In this document: positions 35,145-44,600 of the stretch, one piece after another
Layout: each line of letters starts with the position of its first letter
How positions within the stretch are numbered: the stretch's first letter is position 1
NCBI RefSeq assembly: GCF_018130165.1
Contig: NZ_JAFCLZ010000006.1
Coordinates: 62,001 to 126,000 of the forward strand
Direction of reading: 5' to 3'
DNA length: 64,000 nucleotides
Source of the DNA: Bradyrhizobium sp. JYMT SZCCT0180
Lineage (GTDB): Bacteria > Pseudomonadota > Alphaproteobacteria > Rhizobiales > Xanthobacteraceae
The notes under the pieces: generated by a model
The model's database searches: none
The model's input: the letters and a program-made list of their open reading frames with translations, nothing else
What the model was told of the DNA's origin: nothing
Program-made: the position numbers and the translations under genes

Positions 35145-36374
35145 TTACTTGTCCTGTGACAGCGGCATCTGGATGTCGCCCTTGATGTGTTTGATCGGTC
35201 CCGCCGACGACGGCATGATGTCGAAGTCGAAGATCTCGGTCGGCAGCCACAGCGTGGCGCAGGCGTTCGGCACGTCGACGACGCCGGAGATGTGGCCCTG
35301 GCACGGCGCCGTGCCCAGGATGGAATAGGCCTGTGCGCCGGAATAGCCGAACTTCTTCAGGTACTCGATCGCGTTCAGGCAGGCCTGCCGGTAAGCGATG
35401 TGTACGTCGAGGTAGTGCTGCTTACCTTGCTCGTCGACCGAGATGCCTTCGAAGATCAGGTAGTCCTTGTAGTTCGGCGTGATCGGCGACGGCTTGAACA
35501 AGGGGTTCTTGATGCCGTACTTGGCGACGCCGTCCTTGATGAGATCAACCTTGATGTGCAGCCAGCCGGCCATTTCGATCGCGCCGCAGAAGGTGATCTC
35601 GCCATCGCCTTGGCTGAAATGCAGATCGCCCATCGAGAGACCGGCACCGGGCACATAGACCGGGAAGTAGATTTTCGAGCCGCGCGACAGGTCCTTGATG
35701 TCGCAATTGCCGCCATGTTCGCGCGGCGGCACGGTGCGGGCGCCCTCCGCGGCGATCTTGGCCTTGGCGTCGCCCTTGGCCTGACCGGCATGCGTGGTCG
35801 GCGCGAATGGTGGGTTGGCCAATCCGGGTACGCGGGTCGGGTTGGTTGCGATCAGCTCGGCTTCACGCGCGTTCCAGGTCGCCAGCATCTTCGGATCGGG
35901 CAGGCAGCCGATCAGGCCGGGGTGAATGAGCCCCGCGAAATTGACGCCGGGAATGTGGCGCGACGACGTGTAAAGACCCTTGATGTCCCAGATCGATTTC
36001 TGCGCCAGCGGGAAGTGATCGGTCAGGAAGCCGCCGCCGTTCTTCTTGGAGAAGAAGCCGTTGAAACCCCACAGGCTCTCCTTCAGCGGACCGACGTCGA
36101 GCAGATCGACTACCAGCAGATCGCCGGGCTCGGCGCCCTTGACGCCGATCGGGCCGGACAGGAAGTGCACGATCGACAGATCGATATCGCGCACGTCGTC
36201 GGCCGAATCGTTGTTCTTGATGAAGCCGCCGGTCCAGTCGACGGTTTCGATGATGAAGTCGTCGCCGGGGCTGACCCATTCCACGATCGGGATCTCGGGG
36301 TGCCAGCGGTTGTGGATCTTGTCGTTTTCGTAGGCCGATTTCGAAAGATCGACCTTGATCAGTGTATCTGGCAT
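35145..36374 (-). CDS. fmdA: Formamidase
   Basis: A 409-residue member of the acetamidase/formamidase family, hydrolysing formamide to formate and ammonia. From the ATG at 36374 (GGGGAG site) it reads MPDTLIKVDLSKSAYENDKI; further segments include HNRWHPEIPIVEWVSPGDDF, GPIGVKGAEPGDLLVVDLLD, FPGVNFAGLIHPG-like, PVYVPGAGLSMGDLHFSQGD and HYLDVHIAYRQACLNAIEYL. Length and content match FmdA of methylotrophs and rhizobia. The start gives a 39-bp gap to urtE upstream in transcription order. It shares the amide importer with amiE. Confidence 0.95.
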   Translation of the reverse strand: MPDTLIKVDLSKSAYENDKIHNRWHPEIPIVEWVSPGDDFIIETVDWTGGFIKNNDSADDVRDIDLSIVHFLSGPIGVKGAEPGDLLVVDLLDVGPLKESLWGFNGFFSKKNGGGFLTDHFPLAQKSIWDIKGLYTSSRHIPGVNFAGLIHPGLIGCLPDPKMLATWNAREAELIATNPTRVPGLANPPFAPTTHAGQAKGDAKAKIAAEGARTVPPREHGGNCDIKDLSRGSKIYFPVYVPGAGLSMGDLHFSQGDGEITFCGAIEMAGWLHIKVDLIKDGVAKYGIKNPLFKPSPITPNYKDYLIFEGISVDEQGKQHYLDVHIAYRQACLNAIEYLKKFGYSGAQAYSILGTAPCQGHISGVVDVPNACATLWLPTEIFDFDIMPSSAGPIKHIKGDIQMPLSQDK

Positions 36375-36412
36375 TGCAAGCTCCCCTTTTCTACAGACTT
36401 GAAGGCTACGGT

Positions 36413-37102
36413 TCAAACGGACAGATATTTCGAGATCTGCGCGGCATCGACGCCGTCGCGCGGGTCATCACGGACGATCTCGCCGTTCTCGATGACAAGC
36501 ACGCGGTCGGCGACATCGAGCGCAAAGCTCAGCACCTGTTCGGAAACCACGATCGACAGGCCACGCTCGTCGCGAATCCGCTTCAGGGTGCGCGCCATGT
36601 CCTTGATGATCGACGGCTGGATGCCTTCGGTCGGCTCGTCCAGCAGCAGCACTTTCGGCTTGGTGGCGAGCGCGCGCGCAATCGCGAGCTGCTGCTGCTG
36701 TCCACCGGAGAGATTGCCGCCGCGGCGGTTCTTCATTTCCAGCAACACCGGAAACAGCTCATAGATGCTGCCCGGGACATCCTTCTCACCGGACACGACG
36801 AGACCGGTCTCGATGTTCTCCTTCACCGTCATGGTGGAGAAGATCATGCGGCCCTGCGGCACGTAGGCGAGGCCCCTGGCGACGCGTTCGTAGCTCGGCA
36901 GTTGGCTCAGTTCCGTGCCTGCCATCGTCACTGAGCCGCTCTTGGCGGGCAGGATGCCCATCAGCGATTTCATCAGCGTGGTCTTGCCCATGCCGTTGCG
37001 GCCCATGATCGCCACAATCTCGTTGGGCGCGACCGACACGTTAAGGCCATGCAGCACCTCGCTCTGGCCGTAGGCGACATGAAGATCAGAAATAGCCAGC
37101 AT
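36413..37102 (-). CDS. urtE: Urea/short-chain amide ABC transporter ATP-binding protein UrtE
   Basis: A 229-residue ATPase. Walker A IMGRNGMGKTTLMKSLMG, signature NLSGGQQQQLAIARALATKP, Walker B LLLDEPTEGIQPSIIKDMAR. The IQPSII variant is typical of UrtE within the LivF-like group. An AGAGGATA site precedes the ATG. It pairs with UrtD, separated by a 75-bp gap that contains a REP-type palindrome. The transporter brings urea and, given the adjacent amidases, probably formamide and acetamide into the cell. Confidence 0.95.
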   Translation of the reverse strand: MLAISDLHVAYGQSEVLHGLNVSVAPNEIVAIMGRNGMGKTTLMKSLMGILPAKSGSVTMAGTELSQLPSYERVARGLAYVPQGRMIFSTMTVKENIETGLVVSGEKDVPGSIYELFPVLLEMKNRRGGNLSGGQQQQLAIARALATKPKVLLLDEPTEGIQPSIIKDMARTLKRIRDERGLSIVVSEQVLSFALDVADRVLVIENGEIVRDDPRDGVDAAQISKYLSV

Positions 37103-37129
37103 CGACGTATCCTCTCAATCTCTTCCCTG

Positions 37130-37177
37130 GCGCATGAACTCGTCCGGAAACCGGACGCCACTTTCCGGGTTCATGCG

Positions 37178-37178
<1 letters not shown>
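37130..37178. repeat. REP-type palindrome between urtD and urtE
   Basis: Outer arms GCGCATGAAC (37130-37139) and GTTCATGCGC (37169-37178) are perfect complements. The interior carries CCGGAAACCGG and a second TTTCCGG. This resembles the common repetitive palindrome of Bradyrhizobium and relatives. The right arm ends on the urtD stop codon. Confidence 0.65.
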
Positions 37179-37916
<738 letters not shown>

Positions 37917-37933
<17 letters not shown>

Positions 37934-38000
37934 GATCTAACTCCTCATTCTGCCGGTGTGGTGACCGATGAGCATGATCTAATTCCTCATTCCGCCGGGG
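37917..38000. repeat. 42-bp tandem duplication over the urtC-urtD junction
   Basis: Units 37917-37958 and 37959-38000 match at 39 of 42 positions. Each carries the reverse complement of a GAGGA-type ribosome site, ATC and an ATG CTC ATC GGT CAC start. The upstream copy (in transcription order) therefore opens a 12-codon frame at 37975 that stops at 37937, three bases before the true urtD ATG. Confidence 0.85.
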
Positions 38001-39135
38001 CGCCGTCGGCGACCGAACTGTCGGTCCACGCCTTGGCGGGTTTTGGTTTGCGCCACGCCAGTAGGCGATCGATGCGAGGCTGGACGTAATCCGCCCAGAT
38101 CCCGGACAAGCCGTTCGGGAACGCCAGCACCACCGCGATGAACAGCCCGCCGAGGCCAAACAGCCAGAGCTGCGGGAAGGATTCAGACAGGCCGGTCTTC
38201 GCGACGTTCACCAGCAGCGAACCCCACACCGCGCCGAAGATCGACATCCGCCCGCCGACCGCGGTGTAGATCACCATCTCGATCGACGGCACGATGCCGA
38301 CAAAGGACGGCGACATGAAACCGACATTGAGCGCGAACATGGCGCCGCCGATCGCGGCGAAGATTGCGGCCATGCAGAAGGCGAAGATCTTGAAGTTGGC
38401 GACGCTGTAGCCGGAGAACCGGACGCGGTCTTCCTGTTCGCGCATCGCCACCAGGATGCGGCCGAGCTTGGTCAGGCGGATGAACTGCGCCAGCAGGATG
38501 CAGCCGAACAGCAGGAACACTTCAAAGAAGTAGAGTATGACCTTGGCGTGATCCGGCCGGATGTCCCACCCCTTCAGGGTGCGCAGGTCGGTCATGCCGT
38601 TGATGCCGCCGGTATAGCCCTGCTGCCCGACGATCAGGATGGTCAGGATGGCCGCAACGGCTTGCGTGATGATCGCAAAATAAGTGCCGCCGACGCGGCG
38701 CTTGAACATCGCGGTGCCGATGATCAGGGCGAACAGGCCGGGCACCAGGATGATGGCGAGAATGGTAAGGGTGAGACTGTGGAACGGTTGCCAGAACAGG
38801 GGCAGTGACGTGATCTGATTCCAGTCCATGAAATCAGGGATGCCGGGGGTGGACTGGATCTTGGTGTTTTCCGGGCTCGACGCCTCGAGCTTGAGGAACA
38901 TCGCCATGCAGTAGCCGCCGAGGCCGAAGAACACCCCCTGCCCCAGACTGAGAATGCCGCCATAACCCCAGCACAGCACCAGCCCGATCCCGACGAAAGC
39001 GTAGGTCAGGTACTTGGCGACCAGATTGAGGCGAAACACATCCAGCGACAGCGGCAGGATCACGAACAGCAGGGCGGCCAGCGCAACGAAACCGATGAGC
39101 TCGGATCGATTGAAGAAGCGTGAGTTGATGATCAT
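37987..39135 (-). CDS. urtC: Urea/short-chain amide ABC transporter permease UrtC
   Basis: A 382-residue LivM-like membrane subunit with about ten hydrophobic segments. Conserved parts: YAFVGIGLVLCWGYGGILSL, GQGVFFGLGGYCMAMFLKLE (the GYCMAM form marks UrtC), MREQEDRVRFSGYSVANFKI, IYTAVGGRMSIFGAVWGSLL. The stop is inside the 42-bp duplication, eleven bases before the decoy ATG. It forms the channel with UrtB, whose gene is 18 bp upstream in transcription order. Confidence 0.95.
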   Translation of the reverse strand: MIINSRFFNRSELIGFVALAALLFVILPLSLDVFRLNLVAKYLTYAFVGIGLVLCWGYGGILSLGQGVFFGLGGYCMAMFLKLEASSPENTKIQSTPGIPDFMDWNQITSLPLFWQPFHSLTLTILAIILVPGLFALIIGTAMFKRRVGGTYFAIITQAVAAILTILIVGQQGYTGGINGMTDLRTLKGWDIRPDHAKVILYFFEVFLLFGCILLAQFIRLTKLGRILVAMREQEDRVRFSGYSVANFKIFAFCMAAIFAAIGGAMFALNVGFMSPSFVGIVPSIEMVIYTAVGGRMSIFGAVWGSLLVNVAKTGLSESFPQLWLFGLGGLFIAVVLAFPNGLSGIWADYVQPRIDRLLAWRKPKPAKAWTDSSVADGAPAE

Positions 39136-39153
39136 GACCGTGCCTGCTTTTTG

Positions 39154-40080
39154 TTATTTCCGGACCTTGAGGGCGAACAGCCCCTGCGGCCGCAGCATCA
39201 GAATTCCGACAATGGCGAGCAGCGTCAGCACCTTCGCCATAGACCCCGACATGAAGAATTCGAGCGTCGACTGCGTCTGCGAGATGCTGAAGGCCGACGC
39301 GATGGTGCCGAGCAGGCTGGCGGCGCCGCCGAACACGACCACGAGGAAGGTATCGACGATGTAGAGCTGGCCGGAGGTCGGCCCGGTCGAGCCGATCATG
39401 GTGAAGGCGCTGCCGGCGACGCCGGCGATGCCGCAGCCGAGGCCGAAGGTATAGCGATCGACCTTCTCGGTGTTGATGCCGACCGCGCCGGCCATAATGC
39501 GGTTCTGCACGACGGCACGGACCTGGCGGCCCCAGCGCGACTTGTACATGATCCAGGCCACCGCGACCGTGATCAGCACGGTCAGACACATCACGAAGAT
39601 GCCATTGATCGGGACTTCGATGGTGTCGGTGATCTGCTTGGAGCCGAGCATCCATTGCGGCAGCTCGACGCCGACCTCGCGTGCTCCGAATACCGAGCGA
39701 TAGGTCTGCTGCAGGATGAGGCTGAGGCCCCAGGTCGCCAGCAGCGTATCCAGCGGGCGCTTGTAGAGGTGGCGTATCAGCCCCCATTCGACCAGCATGC
39801 CGAGCGCGCCGGAGGCTATGAAAGCGAGCACCATCGCGAGAAAGAAGTAGCCGGGAAACAACGCCGGCAGGTAATGCTGAAAGGCGCTGGAGGTGAGCCA
39901 GGTGACGTAGGCGCCGAGGATCATGAACTCGCCATGCGCCATGTTAATGACGCCCATTTGGCCGAAGATGATCGCAAGACCCAGCGCCATCAGCACATAG
40001 ACGGAAAACAGGATCAGGCCCGCAAAGCCCTGCATGACGAAAATCGAACCGAGATCGCCAATCGAATAGTCGCCGAGCAT
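39154..40080 (-). CDS. urtB: Urea/short-chain amide ABC transporter permease UrtB
   Basis: From the ATG at 40080 (GGAG site) it is 308 residues; an in-frame start at 40119 lacks a good site and runs into the upstream hairpin. LivH-like segments are clear: ALGLAIIFGQMGVINMAHGE, FMILGAYVTWL, RPLDTLLATWGLSLILQQTY, and VVVFGGAASLLGTIASAFSI. The polytopic inner-membrane subunit pairs with UrtC. It is separated from urtA by 136 bp holding a 13-bp-stem hairpin, the only long gap within the transporter genes apart from the urtD-urtE REP. Confidence 0.95.
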   Translation of the reverse strand: MLGDYSIGDLGSIFVMQGFAGLILFSVYVLMALGLAIIFGQMGVINMAHGEFMILGAYVTWLTSSAFQHYLPALFPGYFFLAMVLAFIASGALGMLVEWGLIRHLYKRPLDTLLATWGLSLILQQTYRSVFGAREVGVELPQWMLGSKQITDTIEVPINGIFVMCLTVLITVAVAWIMYKSRWGRQVRAVVQNRIMAGAVGINTEKVDRYTFGLGCGIAGVAGSAFTMIGSTGPTSGQLYIVDTFLVVVFGGAASLLGTIASAFSISQTQSTLEFFMSGSMAKVLTLLAIVGILMLRPQGLFALKVRK

Positions 40081-40103
40081 CGATGTTTCTCCGTGGGGGA
40101 AGT

Positions 40104-40133
40104 CCCGCGTCGCGAGCAAGCTCGCGACGCGGG
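40104..40133. promoter_or_regulatory. Strong hairpin between urtA and urtB
   Basis: Perfect 13-bp arms CCCGCGTCGCGAG (40104-40116) and CTCGCGACGCGGG (40121-40133) with a CAAG loop. It lies after the receptor gene and before the permease. No T-run follows on the minus strand. Such structures often protect the upstream message or partly terminate, raising receptor over membrane subunits; that role is inferred. Confidence 0.75.
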
Positions 40134-40216
40134 GGTGTTGGACGCGGATTGACGGTCCACGCCAGGGAGACTCTTGAGAAGACGCTTGGGGAATTGCGGG
40201 AGTTGTCCGCGCGCCT

Positions 40217-41476
40217 TTATTGATATCCCTTGGGGAACGGGTCCGGCTGGATCAGGTCGGCGGTCTCGAACACCATGTCGAACTGTCCATCCAGCTTGGC
40301 CTTGCCGACGCGGGTCTTCGACCACAGATGGTGGTTTTCGTGGATCCGGACATAGCCTTCCGGCGCACCCTTGAACTCGATGCCGGGCGAAGCTGCCGCA
40401 ACCTTGTCGACGTCGAAGGAGCCCGCCTTCTCGACGGTCGCTTTCCACAGCCACGGGCCGAGATAAGCTGCCTGTGTCACGTCGCCGATGACAGTCTTGT
40501 CGCCCCACATCTTCTTGAACGCAGTCACGAACTTTTCGTTGTTCTCGTTCTTCAGCGACTGGAAGTACTTCATGCAGGCGTAGGCGCCGGCGATGTTCTC
40601 GCCGCCGATGCCGTCGATCTCGTCCTCGGTCACCGAGATGGTCAGCAGGGTCTGCTTCGACAGGTCGATGCCGGCGGCCTTGAGCTGCTTGTAGAACGCG
40701 ACGTTCGAACCGCCGACGACGTCGGTAAAGATCACGTCGGGCTTGGTCAGCTTCAGCTTGTTGATGACGGAGTTGAACTGGGTGTGGCCGAGCGGAAAGT
40801 ATTCCTCGCCGACGACCTTCAGCTTCAGGAAATTCTCGATGTGCTTGCGCGCGATCTTGTTCGAGGTACGCGGCCAGATGTAGTCGGAGCCGATGAAGTA
40901 GAACGATTTGGCGTTCTTCTCCTTGGTGATCCAGTCGATGCCGGCGAGAATCTGCTGGGTCGCCTCCTGCCCGGTGTAGATCACGTTCTTGGACTGCTCG
41001 AGCCCTTCATAGAAGGTCGGGTAATAGAGCATGCCGTTGTACTGCTCCATGACAGGCAGCACCGCCTTGCGCGACGCCGAGGTCCAGCAGCCCATAATCG
41101 AGGCCACCTTGTCGTTGACCAGCAGCTTCTTGGCCTTCTCCGCGAAAGTCGGCCAGTCGCTGGCGCCGTCTTCCTGGATGACCTTGATCTTGCGGCCAAG
41201 CACACCGCCCATGGCGTTGATCTGCTCGATGGCGAGCTTTTCGGCCTGAATCGAACCGGTTTCGGAGATCGCCATCGTGCCGGTGGCGGAATGCAGGATG
41301 CCGACCGTCACTTCGGTGTCGGTCACGGCCAATCCCGTCGTGTTGACCGCCGCAGTCGGCGGTCCGGCGCCGAATGCCAAGCGCGGCAGCAGCGCCATCG
41401 CCGGCAAGACTGCCGCTCCCATCAGCAGTTTACGTCGCAGCGGAGACTGCAGGCCCCGTTTGATTTCGTTTGACAT
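40217..41476 (-). CDS. urtA: Urea/short-chain amide ABC transporter substrate-binding protein UrtA
   Basis: A 419-residue exported receptor. From the ATG at 41476 it has a twin-arginine-like leader (SPLRRKLLMG, then AAVLPAMALLPRLAFGA). The mature part shows VTVGILHSATGTMAISETGS, EKLAIEQINAMGGVLGRKIK, VIQEDGASDWPTFAEKAKKL, GCWTSASRKAVLPVMEQYNG and GQEATQQILAGIDWI, all characteristic of UrtA/FmdD receptors. It is the first gene of the operon, 214 bp from the divergent sensor kinase; that gap contains inverted and direct repeats. With formamidase and amidase downstream, the ligand set probably includes short amides as well as urea. Confidence 0.96.
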   Translation of the reverse strand: MSNEIKRGLQSPLRRKLLMGAAVLPAMALLPRLAFGAGPPTAAVNTTGLAVTDTEVTVGILHSATGTMAISETGSIQAEKLAIEQINAMGGVLGRKIKVIQEDGASDWPTFAEKAKKLLVNDKVASIMGCWTSASRKAVLPVMEQYNGMLYYPTFYEGLEQSKNVIYTGQEATQQILAGIDWITKEKNAKSFYFIGSDYIWPRTSNKIARKHIENFLKLKVVGEEYFPLGHTQFNSVINKLKLTKPDVIFTDVVGGSNVAFYKQLKAAGIDLSKQTLLTISVTEDEIDGIGGENIAGAYACMKYFQSLKNENNEKFVTAFKKMWGDKTVIGDVTQAAYLGPWLWKATVEKAGSFDVDKVAAASPGIEFKGAPEGYVRIHENHHLWSKTRVGKAKLDGQFDMVFETADLIQPDPFPKGYQ

Positions 41477-41546
41477 GAGCACCCCATTTTGTTCGAGAAC
41501 GCGCTTATTGGTGAGGCAAGCATGCTCAGTTTTGTGCACTGCACAG

Positions 41547-41564
41547 ATACGCAAGATTGCGTAT
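41547..41564. promoter_or_regulatory. Perfect inverted repeat in the urtA/kinase intergenic region
   Basis: ATACGCAAGATTGCGTAT: eight-base arms ATACGCAA and TTGCGTAT around GA. It lies 71 bp upstream of urtA and 127 bp upstream of the kinase start. It is the best candidate for binding by the LuxR-type regulator encoded at 45052-45981; inferred. Confidence 0.6.
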
Positions 41565-41596
41565 ACTGCACCGCAAAATAGCGACGTAGATTTTGG

Positions 41597-41638
41597 TACG
41601 GAGTCTGCGGTACGCGGTTTGCGGTACGCAGATTGCAG
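41597..41638 (+). repeat. Three tandem 14-bp repeats before the sensor kinase
   Basis: TACGGAGTCTGCGG, TACGCGGTTTGCGG and TACGCAGATTGCAG follow each other without gaps. The third closely resembles one half to two thirds of the inverted repeat at 41547 (TACGCAAGATTGCG) with a one-base spacing change. They may be additional, weaker regulator sites. Confidence 0.6.
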
Positions 41639-41690
41639 GGTGTTGGATGAGCCACGAAGGGCTCGGTCGTCAGCGGTCAGGAGCAACAAA

Positions 41691-44600
41691 GTGGCAGGGC
41701 GGCAGCGGATCGACCGCGTCAGGCGCCAATACAATCAATGGGTTGCAAACCAGACGCTGGAAGACTACGCGCTGCGCTTTACCGCCAAGAGCGCACGGCG
41801 ATGGTCCGCCGCCCGCGTCGCCAACACCGCGCTCGGCGCCATCTCGTTCCTGGCGCTGGAAGCCATCGGCGGCACCATTACGCTGAATTACGGCGCTACC
41901 AATGCGGTCGCCGCCATTCTGGTCGTGAGCGTCATCATCTTCCTTTGCGGACTGCCGATTGCCTATCACGCCGCCAAATGCGGCATCGACATCGACCTGC
42001 TGACCCGCGGCGCGGGGTTCGGTTATATCGGTTCGACCATCACGTCGCTGATCTATGCCTCCTTCACCTTCATCTTCTTCGCGCTCGAGGCGGTCATTCT
42101 CGCCAGCGCACTGGAGATGTGCTTTGGCATCCCGCGTCCGATCGGCTATCTCATCAGCGCGGTCGTCATCATTCCGCTGGTGACGTACGGCATCACGCTG
42201 ATCAGCCGCTTCCAACTGTGGACGCAGCCGATCTGGATCATCCTGCACATCCTTCCTTTTGTCGCGATCGCCTACGCCAACCCGCAATCGTTTGCGGAGT
42301 GGCGCAAATTCTCCGGCGAGCATGGCGACGTCGGCGGGAATCTCGATCTGCTATTGTTCGGCACCGCCGCCTCGGTGGTGTTTTCGCTGGTGGCGCAGAT
42401 CGGCGAACAGGTCGACTTCCTGCGGTTCCTGCCGCGCGACCGCCGGACCTCACGGACGTCGTGGTGGATCGCGATGCTCAGCGCCGGCCCCGGCTGGATC
42501 ATCTTTGGCGCGCTAAAACTGCTGTTGGGCTCGTTCCTCGCCTACTTCGCGCTCAGCCACGGCGTTTCCACCGAGCATGCGGCTGAGCCCGCGCACATGT
42601 ATCTCGAAGCGTTCCGTTATGTGCTGTCGCAGCCCGATCTGGTGCTGGCGCTGACCGGCACCTTCGTCATTCTCTCGCAGATCAAGATCAACGTCACCAA
42701 CGCCTATGCCGGCTCGATCGCCTGGTCGAACTTCTTCTCGCGGCTGACCCACAGCCATCCGGGCCGCGTGGTCTGGCTCGTCTTCAACGTGCTGGTCGCG
42801 CTGCTTTTGATGGAAATCGGCGTCTACAAGGCGCTGGAGCAGACGCTGGCGCTTTATTCCAACGTCGCCATCGCCTGGGTCGGCGCGCTGGTCGCCGATC
42901 TCGTGGTCAACAAGCCGCTCGGTCTGCGGCCGCAGCACATCGAGTTCAAGCGCGCGCATCTCTACGATATCAATCCGGTCGGCGTCGGCTCGATGACGAT
43001 CGCGACCATCGTCTCGATCAGCGCGTTCTATGGCCTGTTCGGACCGACGCCGAAGGCGTTGTCGCCGTTCGTCGCGCTCGCCGTCGCCTTTGTCACCGCG
43101 CCTTTGATCGCCTGGGCCACCGACGGCAAATATTACATCGCCCGCAAGCCGAAGCGGAGCTGGCAGAATCTGGAATCGATCCAGTGCTGTATCTGCGAGC
43201 ATTCGTTCGAGCCGGAGGATATGGCCTCCTGCCCGGCCTATGCCGGCCCGATCTGTTCGCTATGCTGTTCGCTGGACGCGCGCTGCCATGATCTCTGCAA
43301 GCCGCATGCGCGGATTCAGGCGCAGGTTTCGGACGCGCTGGCCAAGGCACTGCCTCAGCCGATCTATGCCCGGATCAACTCCCAGGTCGGGCACTATCTC
43401 GGCGTGTTCGTGGTGTCCGCGGGCCTGGTCGGGCTGACGCTCGCGCTGATCTATCTTCAGACGTCGGCGACGATTCCGGTCGACGATCTCCAGCTGTCGG
43501 ACGTGCTGTGGAAGGTGTTCTTCGCTCTGACCATCATTATCGGCGTCGTGGCGTGGCTGTTCGTGCTGGCGCAGCAGAGCCGCCGCGCGGCGGAAGCCGA
43601 AACCCGACGCCAGACCACATTGCTGATTCAGGAAATCGACGCGCACAAGCGTACCGATGCCGAACTGCAGCGTGCCAAGGAGGTCGCCGAATCCGCTAAT
43701 CTGGCCAAGAGCCGCTACGTTGTCGGGTTGAGTCACGAACTGCGTTCACCCCTCAACGCCATAAGTGGCTACGCGCAATTGCTCGAACAGGATTCCAGCC
43801 TGCAGACAAAACCGCGCGATCAGGTGCGCGTGGTCCGCCGCAGCGCAGACCATCTTTCGGGCCTGATCGACGGCATTCTGGACATCTCCAAGATCGAAGC
43901 CGGCCGGTTGTACCTGTCGCGCGACGAGGTGCGGTTGAGCGATTTCCTCGATCAGCTGGTCGGCATGTTCCGCCTGCAAGCCGCCGCCAAGGGTACCGAT
44001 TTTGTCTTCAAGCGGCCGGCGGTGCTGCCGGTCGTGGTCTTTGCCGACGAGAAGCGGCTGCGCCAGATCCTGATCAACCTGTTGTCGAACGCCATCAAGT
44101 TCACCCAGGCCGGCAGCGTGCAGTTCGTGGTGCATTACCGCAGCCCGGTGGCGGAGTTCGAGGTGATCGACACCGGCCCGGGCATTCAGGCCGACGACCT
44201 CGAACGCATTTTCGCGCCGTTCGAACGCGGCGCGCTCGGCGTCTCCCAACCCCAGACCGGAACCGGTCTTGGCCTGACCATCAGCCGGCTGCTGGCCGGC
44301 GTCATGGGCGGCGACATCAAGGTCACCAGCACGGTCGGGACCGGCAGCAACTTCCGCATGAAGATCCTGCTTTCGGAAGTCACCAACCCGACGCGGATCG
44401 CGCCGGTCGGGGCGCCGATCTTCGGCTATCACGGCCCGCGCAAGACGATCCTGATCACCGACGACGATCCGACCCATCGCGATCTCCTGCGCGAGGTCTT
44501 TACGCCGCTCGGCTTCATCTTGCTCAGCGCGCCCGATGGCCCCGGCTGCCTGGAGTTGGCCCAGCATTGCCGGCCCGATCTGTTTCTGCTCGACATCTCG

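Noticed and set aside
35187-36764. 525-codon open frame on the plus strand
   Set aside because: Antisense to fmdA and urtE; no recognisable domain.
39151-40152. 333-codon open frame on the plus strand
   Set aside because: Antisense to urtB; composition typical of a shadow frame.
40220-41473. 417-codon open frame on the plus strand
   Set aside because: Antisense to urtA; no motif and no ribosome site.
41277-41690. Longer N-terminus for the sensor kinase
   Set aside because: The extra 138 codons run over urtA on the other strand and through the repeat array; NCS1 similarity starts after the GTG at 41691, which has an AGGAGC site.
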